A stretch of DNA of 10,092 nt from Candidatus Bandiella numerosa. Its GTDB lineage: Bacteria; Pseudomonadota; Alphaproteobacteria; Rickettsiales; Midichloriaceae. Positions 1 through 7,352 of the stretch are shown here, piece by piece (position 1 is the stretch's first letter; the number at the start of each line of letters is the position of its first letter). Below the pieces are notes generated by a model. That model saw only the letters and a program-made list of their open reading frames with translations, did not search any database and had not been told where the DNA came from. A program made the translations under genes and the position numbers. Location of the stretch: positions 1-10,092 of the forward strand of contig NZ_JAJBJD010000018.1 of assembly GCF_021811875.1 (NCBI RefSeq), in the 5' to 3' direction.

Positions 1-2
1 TC

Positions 3-71
3 CAAAGAGAGAATTTTCAAAAAGCTAAATTTATTTGGGATGAAGCTATCCAAGAGATAGCTGCTGCCTAA
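3..71 (+). CDS. Probable IS6-family transposase, C-terminal fragment (partial)
   Basis: An open frame enters from the left edge and ends at TAA 69-71, giving 22 residues that finish FIWDEAIQEIAAA. On its own the peptide is too short to identify. I call it the transposase C-terminus because it ends 38 bases before an IS terminal repeat that matches the IS6-like element at the right edge of the window. It also reads in the orientation such a transposase would have. IS6 elements normally carry a single DDE transposase gene that nearly fills the element. The catalytic residues lie outside the window, so activity cannot be judged. Confidence 0.55.
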   Translation, partial: QRENFQKAKFIWDEAIQEIAAA

Positions 72-109
72 AATTTAAGGGTCAGGGTTGTGTTGCGGCC
101 ATATTTCCA

Positions 110-125
110 TTAACTTGACGGTGCC
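110..125 (-). repeat. Terminal inverted repeat, right end of IS6-like element
   Basis: On the minus strand this reads GGCACCGTCAAGTTAA. It equals the first 16 bases of the element starting at 9863 except for C instead of A at the sixth position. The similarity fades inward of base 16, as expected for terminal repeats. The GGCAC start resembles IS6-family ends that I know (GGCACTGTTGCAAA type). The last bases also supply the stop codon of the leftward gene at 110-535. Confidence 0.75.
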
Positions 126-535
126 GTCACAGCCTTTAATAATGTCGGATTTTGAGCATATGCTTCATGGCGCTGGTAAGATGGAGTACTTTTTATATCT
201 GCTATCTCTTTTTTGGTAGCATCAAGTTTATCCTGTAATCCAGTAGTTTTTGCTTTATTGTCTATTTCTCCTAATTCCTCATACAATTTCTTCAATCCAT
301 CGTGTAAATCCTTTACAATTGGCGAATCATCTTGACATTGTGATTTTTCTAGATCGAATAACCCAGCCAATTTCTTGGCTCTTGCTTCAAGTTTACCCTC
401 AAACAGAGGATCATTTTTATTGGGTAGATTCCCTTCTTCTTGTTGCAAATCTAGTTCTACTAAGAGAATGATTTGTTCCCAATATGATTGTTCAAATCCT
501 CTTTTTTTCAATTTTTTTGACGCAAAATCAGTCAT
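110..535 (-). CDS. Unknown protein, 3' end truncated by an IS6-like insertion
   Basis: This leftward frame of 141 codons starts at ATG 535. A good ribosome binding site (AAGGA on the minus strand, 549-545) lies nine bases upstream, which supports a real start. I do not recognise the product. It is soluble-looking, rich in Lys, Glu, Asp and Leu, and has no signal peptide or membrane segment. Residues about 75-116 show Leu/Ile spacing with many charged residues, suggesting a coiled coil. The last four codons (Ala-Pro-Ser-Ser) and the TAA stop lie inside the IS terminal repeat at 110-125. The native gene therefore probably continued further and was cut by the insertion after about residue 137, making this an N-terminal fragment of a longer protein. 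The fragment may still be translated from its own intact start. Confidence 0.6.
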   Translation of the reverse strand: MTDFASKKLKKRGFEQSYWEQIILLVELDLQQEEGNLPNKNDPLFEGKLEARAKKLAGLFDLEKSQCQDDSPIVKDLHDGLKKLYEELGEIDNKAKTTGLQDKLDATKKEIADIKSTPSYQRHEAYAQNPTLLKAVTAPSS

Positions 536-636
536 ACACCACCATCCTTTTTAATAAAATTAGTCCACCTCCGAGTAGTACATCAATGATAAGTAAAGTG
601 CAATAAAAATCTACAATAAAACCTAACTTAATATCC

Positions 637-666
637 TTGACATTACAAAGAGAAAAATGTTACTCT
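637..666 (+). promoter_or_regulatory. Candidate promoter of the dap cluster
   Basis: A perfect -35 hexamer TTGACA lies at 637-642. It is followed after 18 bases by a weak -10 candidate TACTCT (661-666), just ahead of dapB. Transcription would start near 673, leaving a leader of about a dozen bases. The six-base arms AAAGAG (647-652) and CTCTTT (663-668) form an inverted repeat across the spacer and -10, which could be an operator. AT-rich DNA produces chance promoters, and the -10 is poor. Confidence 0.3.
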
Positions 667-684
667 TTCGGACAAAATTAAAAG

Positions 685-1422
685 ATGGACATGAAAATAG
701 CAATTATAGGTTATGGAAAAATGGGCCAAATGATTGAAAAAGAGGCTGCGAAATTGCAAATTCCTATATCTAAAATAATTAATAGCAAAAGTGAATTGTT
801 GTCATATAATTTTGGAAAAGACGAAGTTGCTATAGAATTTACCGAGCCATCGACATGTTTAGAGAACATTGAAATCATCTCCTCAAGAGGAACGCATGTA
901 GTATGTGGTACTACTGGATGGTATAGTAGCATTCAAAAAGTTCAAAAATTAATAAATGAAACTAAAATAGGATTCATTTATGCATCCAATTTTGCCATTG
1001 GAGTTAACGTATTTTTGAAAATTATAAAAGAGGCTTCTATTATAATAGACAAATTTGATGAGTATGATGTCATGGGGCACGAGATTCACCATAATAAAAA
1101 AAAGGATTCACCTTCAGGAACAGCGTTGACAACTGCACAAATAATAATTGATAACATCACACGTAAAAAACAAATCATTACTGAGAGGGTTGATAGAGAA
1201 ATGAAGCCTGACGAGATTCATTTTAGTTCTTCAAGATGTGGTAGTGTTATTGGTAAGCATGAGGTGATATTTGACAGTCCTGAAGATTTTATAAAAATCT
1301 CTCATGATTCCAAAGGAAGAAGTTGTTATGCAAAGGGAGCATTAAATTGTGCCAAATGGATAAAAAATAAAAAGGGTTTTTATAATATTGAAAGTTATAT
1401 GGAGGAATTATTAAATGTCTAA
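685..1422 (+). CDS. dapB: 4-hydroxy-tetrahydrodipicolinate reductase DapB
   Basis: This cytoplasmic enzyme reduces 4-hydroxy-tetrahydrodipicolinate to tetrahydrodipicolinate with NAD(P)H, the second committed step to diaminopimelate and lysine. The 245-residue product has the N-terminal Rossmann motif GYGKMG (9-14) and the CGTTGW segment (74-79). It also has the family signature around residues 133-147 (EIHH, then DSPSGTA), with the His135-His136 pair, Lys139 and the PSGT loop that bind substrate. A C-terminal segment with GRS and YAKGAL closes the fold. It is somewhat shorter than the usual 260-275 residues, resembling the compact GYGKMG-type DapB proteins. ATG 691 (MKIAIIGYG) is an equally good start, as neither has a clear ribosome binding site. 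It is first in a cluster and overlaps dapA by 8 bases. Confidence 0.95.
   Translation: MDMKIAIIGYGKMGQMIEKEAAKLQIPISKIINSKSELLSYNFGKDEVAIEFTEPSTCLENIEIISSRGTHVVCGTTGWYSSIQKVQKLINETKIGFIYASNFAIGVNVFLKIIKEASIIIDKFDEYDVMGHEIHHNKKKDSPSGTALTTAQIIIDNITRKKQIITERVDREMKPDEIHFSSSRCGSVIGKHEVIFDSPEDFIKISHDSKGRSCYAKGALNCAKWIKNKKGFYNIESYMEELLNV
1401..1406 (+). promoter_or_regulatory. Strong ribosome binding site of dapA inside dapB
   Basis: GGAGGA lies eight bases before ATG 1415, within the last codons of dapB. It is the best Shine-Dalgarno sequence in the cluster and fixes the dapA start, giving an 8-base overlap with dapB and probable translational coupling. Confidence 0.75.
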
Positions 1423-2299
1423 CAATTACTCTGGGCTGTATACTGCATTAGTCACACCGTTTAATGAAGATAAATCAGTTGATTACAGAGCTCTTGAAAA
1501 GCTAATCGATGAGCAAATTCAAGCAAAAGTTGATGGATTGGTTATTTTAGGAACCACTGGTGAAAGTCCAGTAATTAATGACATTGAAGCAGAAAAAATT
1601 ATAAGCCTTGCAGTTAAAATTTCAAAAAATACAATAAAAATTATCGTAGGTACTGGAAGTAATAATACTGAATTAGCAATAAAAAAAAGCAAGCAAGCGC
1701 AAAATCTTGGAGCTAATGCCATACTTTCTGTAAACCCTTATTATAATAAACCTCCGCAAGAAGGTTTATATAGGCACTTCAAACAAATAGCCGATTCAAT
1801 AGATATTCCTGTGATTTTATATAATATCAAAGGTAGAACTGCGGTTAATCTTGAAATAGAAACGTTGTTGCGGTTATCTCGGCACAAAAACATAATTGGT
1901 GTAAAAGAAGCAAGTGGTGATTTATCTCAGATAATGGATGTGATTAATCAAGTTGATAATGATTTCTTTGTATTATCAGGAGACGATGCTTTAACATACC
2001 CTATAATGTCTTTAGGTGGACACGGAATTGTATCAGTAATCTCTAATATTTTTCCAAGAGAGATGAAAAATATTGTTTGGCAATGTTTTACTAGTAATTT
2101 TGAAGCTGCCAAACAAAGTCATTATAAATTATATAATTTAATGAAGGCGCTTTTGTCTATATCAAGTAACCCAATTCCTGTAAAAACAATACTTGCACAC
2201 ATGGGTAAGATTAAGGAAGAATTTAGATTGCCTTTATGCCAATTGGGTGGCGATGATAAACAAAAATTAATTAAATTTTACAATGAAATCAGTGGCTGA
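1415..2299 (+). CDS. dapA: 4-hydroxy-tetrahydrodipicolinate synthase DapA
   Basis: DapA is a class I aldolase-type TIM barrel that condenses pyruvate with L-aspartate 4-semialdehyde, the first committed step of the DAP/lysine pathway. The 294-residue length is normal. Visible motifs are GTTGES (46-51, active-site threonines), the NPYYNKP segment (107-113), catalytic Tyr136 in ILYN, Arg141 in GRT, the Schiff-base lysine Lys164 in GVKEASGD, and the GGHG turn near residue 206. One oddity is Lys139, where most DapA proteins have proline (YNVPGRT becomes YNIKGRT). From memory, the dispersed DapA of Rickettsia has a different sequence here (YSAPTRS), so this copy may not be the vertically inherited one. 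It overlaps dapF by 17 bases. Confidence 0.95.
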   Translation: MSNNYSGLYTALVTPFNEDKSVDYRALEKLIDEQIQAKVDGLVILGTTGESPVINDIEAEKIISLAVKISKNTIKIIVGTGSNNTELAIKKSKQAQNLGANAILSVNPYYNKPPQEGLYRHFKQIADSIDIPVILYNIKGRTAVNLEIETLLRLSRHKNIIGVKEASGDLSQIMDVINQVDNDFFVLSGDDALTYPIMSLGGHGIVSVISNIFPREMKNIVWQCFTSNFEAAKQSHYKLYNLMKALLSISSNPIPVKTILAHMGKIKEEFRLPLCQLGGDDKQKLIKFYNEISG

Positions 2300-3146
2300 T
2301 TTTTATAAATATCATGGACTCGGCAATGATTATATTGTAATTGATCCTAATAAATTGAACTTCAATTTAAAATTAAATGAAGAGAATATAAGACTAATAT
2401 GTCATAGAAATTATGGAATAGGATCAGATGGCATTTTGTTTGGTCCAATAATTAAAAATGGCAAAATTTCTTTTCAAATTTTCAACCCTGATGGCTCAGA
2501 AGCAGAAAAAAGTGGTAATGGTATACGAATATTTGCCCTGTATATTCACGATCAAGAATATATTAAAGAAAACAAATTTGAGTTATACACTAAAGGTGGG
2601 ATGGTAGGAATTGATATCCTTGATTTAAAATCTAGGCTGATTAAGGTAGCTATGGGTGAGTATTCATTTTTAAGTGAAAAAATACCAATGAATCTTGCTT
2701 CTAAAGAAGTACTTAATCACGAAATCAACTTGCTTGGTGAAAAAGAATCAATTAGTTGTGTAAATATTGGTAATACTCACTGTGTGCTATTTAAAAAAAA
2801 CGTTACTGAAGATTTAGCGAAAAGATTAGGCCCGTTGTTAGAAAATCATGAGCTATTTCCGAACAAAACAAATGTACAATTTGTTCAAATTTTGGACAGA
2901 GCTAACATTAAAATAGAAATCTGGGAAAGAGGGGCAGGCTATACTTTAGCATCTGGCACAAGTAGCTCTGCAGCAAGTTGTGTTGCGCATAAGCTTGGTT
3001 TTGTAGATAAGAATGTTATAGTTCATATGAAAGGTGGTAATGTAGGTGTTGAAATAACTGATGAAGGGTTGTTTTTAACTGGTGAAGTTGCTAGAATTTC
3101 AAGTGGTGATTTTGCTAAAGATTTTATTGAAAAAATATTAAAATAA
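2283..3146 (+). CDS. dapF: Diaminopimelate epimerase family protein with Ser/Ser active site
   Basis: The 287-residue product has the two-domain DapF fold signature and family length. HGLGNDYIVID lies at 11-21, RNYGIGSDG at 42-50, NPDGSEAE at 68-75, NIGNTHCV at 161-168 and WERGAGYTLASG at 214-225. Family members epimerise LL- to meso-diaminopimelate using two cysteines as acid and base, in AEMCGN and TLACGT contexts. Here both are serine: Ser77 (EKSGN, codon AGT) and Ser224 (ASGTS, codon TCT). The rest of the frame is intact, so this is not simple decay. It may be a Ser-type subfamily with altered chemistry or substrate, or a weak epimerase. The start overlaps dapA by 17 bases without a clear ribosome binding site; GTG 2292 is an alternative start. 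The family call is firm, the activity is not. Confidence 0.88.
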   Translation: MKSVADFYKYHGLGNDYIVIDPNKLNFNLKLNEENIRLICHRNYGIGSDGILFGPIIKNGKISFQIFNPDGSEAEKSGNGIRIFALYIHDQEYIKENKFELYTKGGMVGIDILDLKSRLIKVAMGEYSFLSEKIPMNLASKEVLNHEINLLGEKESISCVNIGNTHCVLFKKNVTEDLAKRLGPLLENHELFPNKTNVQFVQILDRANIKIEIWERGAGYTLASGTSSSAASCVAHKLGFVDKNVIVHMKGGNVGVEITDEGLFLTGEVARISSGDFAKDFIEKILK

Positions 3147-3155
3147 TAGTTAGTT

Positions 3156-4331
3156 ATGGACATTATATACTCAAAAATAATAAACGAAATTGGAGAATAT
3201 CCTTTTTCGGAAATCTACAAAAAGGTAGCTGATCTAAAACAAAGAGGTGTTAAAGTTATTGATTTTGGAGTTGGAGATCCTAAAAGCCCTACTCCAGATT
3301 TTATTATTGATAATCTTTCAAAATTTGCCAGAAATAGAGCATATTCAGGCTATCCAAGCTATATTGGAGATATAAGCTACAGAAAAGCTTGCGCAAATTA
3401 CATGAAAAGAGAATATGGCGTAGATCTTAATCCTGAGACAGAAATTTCATCAACTATCGGCTCAAAAGAGGCAATTTTTAACTTTCCAGCAGGATTTATA
3501 AATTCAGGCGACATAGTAATTTGCCCCACGCCTGGGTATCCAGCTTATAAGACAGGAACAAAATTTAGAAAGGGTAAAGTGCATTTTACTCCCTTACTCG
3601 AAAAAAATGATTTTTTAATAGATTTTGCATTAATACCAGACGACATTGCGCACAAGGCTAAAATAATATGGACAAATTATCCAAATTCACCTACAGGAGC
3701 TTCTGCACCTAGAGAATGGTTGCAAGTTTTAGTTTCTTGGGCTAAATATTTCAACGTAATAATTGCAGCTGATGAAGGATGCTATAATGACATTTATTTC
3801 GGAGAAAAACCTACAAGTATATTAGAAATTCAAAAAACTGGTGTGATAACGTTTTATTCACTTTCAAAACGCAGTAATATGACTGGTTATAGGGTAGGAT
3901 TTGTGGCTGGAGATGAACGTATTATTTCTGGGTTTAAAAAAGTAAAAACCAACATTGATTCTGGTACTCCGACCTTCATACAAGATGTAGCAACGCTTGC
4001 ACTGAATGATCAGATGGAGGTACTAAAAATGAGAGAGGAATATAGGAAAAAGCGTGATATAATGATAGAGGCGCTTACCTCTTGTGGCCTAGAAACCCCC
4101 AAAGGTGATTCAACATTTTATGTGTGGCAAAAAACACCAAAAGGGCAAAATAGTATAAAATTTTCTAACACCCTCATAGAATTGGGAATTATTGTTACTC
4201 CTGGCCAGTTAATTTCTGATGAAGCAGATGGGATAAATCCTGGGCAAAATTTCGTTAGATTTGCGCTAGTTCCAACTATGGAAGAGATAATTGAAGCTGC
4301 AACAAGAATTAAAGAAAATTTAAAAGTATAA
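3156..4331 (+). CDS. PLP-dependent class I/II aminotransferase, probable LL-diaminopimelate aminotransferase (DapL-like)
   Basis: This is a fold-type I aminotransferase of 391 residues, the usual length. Landmarks are FGVGDPKSPTP (37-47), the cofactor loop with PTPGYP (124-129), Asn177 in NYPNSPTG (174-181), Asp206 and Tyr210 in ADEGCY, the PLP lysine Lys238 in SLSKRSNMTGYRVG, and the carboxylate-binding Arg368 in VRFALVP. It follows dapF by nine bases and ends the dap cluster. With dapA, dapB and dapF beside it and no dapD or dapE in view, the simplest role is direct transamination of tetrahydrodipicolinate to LL-DAP. The SLSKRSN motif also occurs in succinyl-DAP aminotransferases (DapC). 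Sequence reading alone cannot separate DapL, DapC and broad aspartate/alanine aminotransferases. Confidence 0.85.
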   Translation: MDIIYSKIINEIGEYPFSEIYKKVADLKQRGVKVIDFGVGDPKSPTPDFIIDNLSKFARNRAYSGYPSYIGDISYRKACANYMKREYGVDLNPETEISSTIGSKEAIFNFPAGFINSGDIVICPTPGYPAYKTGTKFRKGKVHFTPLLEKNDFLIDFALIPDDIAHKAKIIWTNYPNSPTGASAPREWLQVLVSWAKYFNVIIAADEGCYNDIYFGEKPTSILEIQKTGVITFYSLSKRSNMTGYRVGFVAGDERIISGFKKVKTNIDSGTPTFIQDVATLALNDQMEVLKMREEYRKKRDIMIEALTSCGLETPKGDSTFYVWQKTPKGQNSIKFSNTLIELGIIVTPGQLISDEADGINPGQNFVRFALVPTMEEIIEAATRIKENLKV

Positions 4332-4459
4332 TGTAGCTTCACTTCTGCAGATAAAAACTTCCATTACTAATAAAGACTTAGATCAAGAGTGGTGCAGTGC
4401 TCTATGCATAAATTTTACAAAATAGCTTTTAATACGCAATATATTAATATTCTCAGTTA

Positions 4460-6346
4460 TCAATAACTATTGGGCACAGATGAAGTTGGATAATTTTTGC
4501 TATCCGTCTCTGATTTTTCATCATTATTTCTTATTTTCTTTCCAGACATCAAATCCTTAATCTCATCTCCAGTAATAGTTTCATATTCTATTAGTGCTTT
4601 TGCTAAAATCTCAAGTTTCTTTTTATGTTTTATAATGATGTTTTTTGCAATTTCATAACTATCTCTTAACAATCTATCAACTTCTTTATCGACTGTTTCA
4701 GCCAACTTACCAGATATATTGTGAGACTTCTCTATTCCAAATCCCATCATTGCATCTTCTCTATCTTCGCCAACCATTATAGGTCCAATTTTTTCACTAA
4801 ACCCCCACTTCGTTATCATATTTTTTGCTATTTTTGTAGCCATTTTAATATCATGCGAAGCCCCAGTTGTAACCTTATCCTCACCAAAAGTCGCTTCTTC
4901 AGCTGCCCTACCACCCATATAAATAGCAATCTTAGCCTTCAAATAAGCTTTACTTTCACTAATTTTATCTGCTTCTGGGAGTTGCATAACCATACCTAAA
5001 GACATTCCTCTTGGAATTATTGTTGCCTTATGAATAGGGTCAGATTCAGGTAAATACAATCCCACTAATGCGTGCCCAGCCTCATGATATGCGGTAATTT
5101 CCTTTTCTTTTTCCGACATTACCATAGACCTTCTTTCAGCGCCCATCATTACTTTATCTTTAGCATGTTCTAACTCATGCATGGTAACTACTTCCCTATT
5201 TAATTTAGCAGCTGCAAGTGTTGCTTCATTGATTAAATTTGCAAGATCTGCCCCAGAGAACCCTGGGGTCCCACGAGCTATGACTTTAACATCAACATCA
5301 GGAGCTATTGGAACTTTTTTAATATGCACCTGTAATATTTGCTCTCTGCCCTTGATGTCTGGAAGTGGTACAGTAATTTGTCTATCAAACCTTCCAGGCC
5401 TAAGTAATGCCGAATCTAATACATCAGGTCTATTAGTTGCGGCGACAACAATTATACCTTGATTATCAGCAAAACCATCCATTTCTACCAACAATTGATT
5501 TAAAGTTTGTTCACGTTCATCATTACCTCCTCCATGCCCCGAGCTTCTGTGACGACCAACCGCATCAATCTCATCAATAAAAACTATACAAGGTGCGTGT
5601 TTTTTAGCTTGCATAAACATATCTCTTACTCTACTTGCTCCAACACCAACAAACATTTCAACGAAATCTGAGCCTGAAATTGTAAAAAACGGAACTCCAG
5701 CTTCTCCCGCCACTGCCCTTGCAAGCAAGGTTTTACCAGTTCCTGGTGCCCCTATAAGTAGACAGCCCTTTGGAATTTTACCACCTAATTTATCGAATTT
5801 TGCAGGATTTTTTAAAAAATCAACCACTTCTTTCAATTCTTCTTTAGCTTCATCAATTCCTGCTACGTCAGCAAATGTAACCTTTTTATTTTGATCTTGC
5901 ATTAGCTTAGCTTTTGATTTTCCAAAACCCATGGCTTTTCCACCTGCCCCTTGCATATTTTTCAAGTAATATATCCAAATTCCTATTAAAACAATCATAG
6001 GTAGCCATGAAAAAACTATACCAAGTATGTTGCCCATAGTTGATTCTATGGGGACAATGTTTATTTTTACATTTTGAGCTCTTAAATCATCAATAAGTTG
6101 CGGATAAAATCTTGGCGATAATGTTGCAAAGCTTTCACCATTAGCAAGCTTTCCTTCAACATCACTACCCTTTATGTTCACTTCCTTAATTTCTCCATTT
6201 GATATTTTATCCATAAAATCGGAGAAAATTAGCTTTTTGTTTGATATGTTAGCCACATCTACAAAGCTGTATGCAACTATAATTAAAAAAATAATGCCCA
6301 CCCACTTCATTAAATTAGTGCTGAAGTTACTTTTAAAATCTTTCAT
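4460..6346 (-). CDS. ftsH: ATP-dependent zinc metalloprotease FtsH
   Basis: FtsH is a membrane-anchored AAA+ protease that forms hexamers and degrades misfolded membrane proteins and regulatory proteins in the cytoplasm. The 628-residue length is typical. It has two N-terminal membrane segments (about 13-31 and 106-128) around a short periplasmic domain. The AAA module carries Walker A GAPGTGKT (199-206), pore motif FVG (232-234), Walker B IVFIDE (254-259) and the second region of homology [20 protein letters not shown] (303-322). The peptidase domain has HEAGH (421-425) and a third zinc ligand, probably Asp499. The C-terminal tail is polar and low in complexity. The gene converges on the dap cluster with 128 bases between stops and lies 95 bases downstream of the DUF299 gene on the same strand. 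Confidence 0.98.
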   Translation of the reverse strand: MKDFKSNFSTNLMKWVGIIFLIIVAYSFVDVANISNKKLIFSDFMDKISNGEIKEVNIKGSDVEGKLANGESFATLSPRFYPQLIDDLRAQNVKINIVPIESTMGNILGIVFSWLPMIVLIGIWIYYLKNMQGAGGKAMGFGKSKAKLMQDQNKKVTFADVAGIDEAKEELKEVVDFLKNPAKFDKLGGKIPKGCLLIGAPGTGKTLLARAVAGEAGVPFFTISGSDFVEMFVGVGASRVRDMFMQAKKHAPCIVFIDEIDAVGRHRSSGHGGGNDEREQTLNQLLVEMDGFADNQGIIVVAATNRPDVLDSALLRPGRFDRQITVPLPDIKGREQILQVHIKKVPIAPDVDVKVIARGTPGFSGADLANLINEATLAAAKLNREVVTMHELEHAKDKVMMGAERRSMVMSEKEKEITAYHEAGHALVGLYLPESDPIHKATIIPRGMSLGMVMQLPEADKISESKAYLKAKIAIYMGGRAAEEATFGEDKVTTGASHDIKMATKIAKNMITKWGFSEKIGPIMVGEDREDAMMGFGIEKSHNISGKLAETVDKEVDRLLRDSYEIAKNIIIKHKKKLEILAKALIEYETITGDEIKDLMSGKKIRNNDEKSETDSKNYPTSSVPNSY

Positions 6347-6441
6347 GACAAAGTTATATATTTAAGTTTATTGTTATTTCAAACTATAATTTCTAACATA
6401 ATATGAACTATTAATCATCAAATTTATACTAATAATCCAAA

Positions 6442-7275
6442 TTAAATGGTTATTAAATGTTCACCTTTTTTTGCAAAATATAAGTTAATTATTTCAGCTG
6501 ATATTTCTTCAATAGCTTTTGATGTAACATCTACAACAGGGAAATTGTTCTTATTAAAAATTCTATTAGCGTATTTAATTTCATCTTTAATGCTAGTTGC
6601 ACCAGTATAATCATTTTTGAAATTTTTTAAATCCTGTCCCATTAACCTACATTGCCTGATTTGAATCAATCGTTCAATACCTATTGTTAGACCTACTACC
6701 AAAGGTTTATCGATTAAAGAAAAATCATAATCAACGCCATTGATAATTGGCCAATTTGCAACTTTATAACCTCTTTGTGCTAAATATAATGAAGTTGGTG
6801 ATTTGGATGTTCTAGAAACACCAGTCAAAAGGATATCAGCATTATTAAAGTCTTTACTTTGTTGCCCGTCATCGTGATTCACTGTGAAATTTATAGCTTC
6901 TATTTTCTTAAAATAATTTAGATCAGATAATATTTCTTTTTCTGGAGTTTTTTTGGACGTAAGAACGCCATAATATGAGCATATTTCGGAAATTATATTT
7001 GCAATTGGGGAAAAGCACTTTACGTTTAATTCGCTACATTTTAATTTTAAATGTTCTCTTAATTCTTTATTAAGTATTGTGTATATGACAATTCCCGGAT
7101 TTTTTTGTAGCTCAGTGGCAATCTCATCTATTTGCTCCTTCGATCTTACCAATGGCCACATATATTCTTGCACCTCAATATTGTCAAATTGAGAAATAAC
7201 AGCTTTTGTTACAGCAATAACTGTTTCTCCTGAAGAATCTGAGACCATGTATACACTTAAATTTGGAAGATTCAT
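6442..7275 (-). CDS. Pyruvate, phosphate dikinase regulatory protein (DUF299 kinase/phosphotransferase)
   Basis: Proteins of this family (also called PSRP or DUF299) are bifunctional. They inactivate pyruvate phosphate dikinase or PEP synthetase by ADP-dependent phosphorylation of a threonine and reactivate it by phosphorolysis. The 277 residues match the family length. Seen here are the N-terminal SDSSGET (12-18), the conserved HDDG (134-137), and the P-loop-like GVSRTSKSPTS (152-162) followed by LAQRGYKVANWP, with VGLTIG further on. In Rickettsiales the likely target is PpdK, which is not in the window. The gene lies 95 bases upstream of ftsH on the same strand and is divergent from the 17 kDa antigen gene, with 77 bases between them. 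The start is ATG 7275, with no clear ribosome binding site. Confidence 0.93.
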   Translation of the reverse strand: MNLPNLSVYMVSDSSGETVIAVTKAVISQFDNIEVQEYMWPLVRSKEQIDEIATELQKNPGIVIYTILNKELREHLKLKCSELNVKCFSPIANIISEICSYYGVLTSKKTPEKEILSDLNYFKKIEAINFTVNHDDGQQSKDFNNADILLTGVSRTSKSPTSLYLAQRGYKVANWPIINGVDYDFSLIDKPLVVGLTIGIERLIQIRQCRLMGQDLKNFKNDYTGATSIKDEIKYANRIFNKNNFPVVDVTSKAIEEISAEIINLYFAKKGEHLITI

Positions 7276-7352
7276 TGAATACCAGGTGAATAAATTAAAA
7301 TTTTATACCATAGATATAGTTATAAAAGCTTGCATTTCAATGTATTAATATT

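Larger units (their letters stand above)
1..125 (+). mobile_element. 3' end of an IS6-like insertion sequence (partial)
   Basis: This stretch holds the end of a rightward reading frame (stop at 69-71), 38 untranslated bases, and then a 16-base sequence at 110-125. Read on the minus strand, that sequence is GGCACCGTCAAGTTAA. It matches the start of the IS-like element at 9863 (GGCACAGTCAAGTTAA) at 15 of 16 positions in inverted orientation, as expected for the two ends of one IS type. The second element carries a recognisable IS6-family transposase N-terminus, so I infer that this is the right end of a same-type copy whose body lies left of the window. The eight bases outside the end (126-133, gtcacagc) would be one arm of a target duplication. 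Its partner is not visible. Confidence 0.75.

Noticed and set aside
4390..4412. Possible hairpin (AGAG ... CTCT) between the convergent aminotransferase and ftsH genes, as a terminator.
   Set aside because: Only four Watson-Crick pairs plus wobbles, and no T run on either strand right after it.
4721..5462. Open frames of about 90 codons on the strand opposite ftsH.
   Set aside because: They are antisense shadows of strongly conserved FtsH domains, with no ribosome binding sites and no recognisable products.
6347..6400. Promoter-like TTGAAA ... TATATA upstream of ftsH on the minus strand.
   Set aside because: The -10 would end only eight bases before the ATG, and such A/T hexamers are frequent by chance here.
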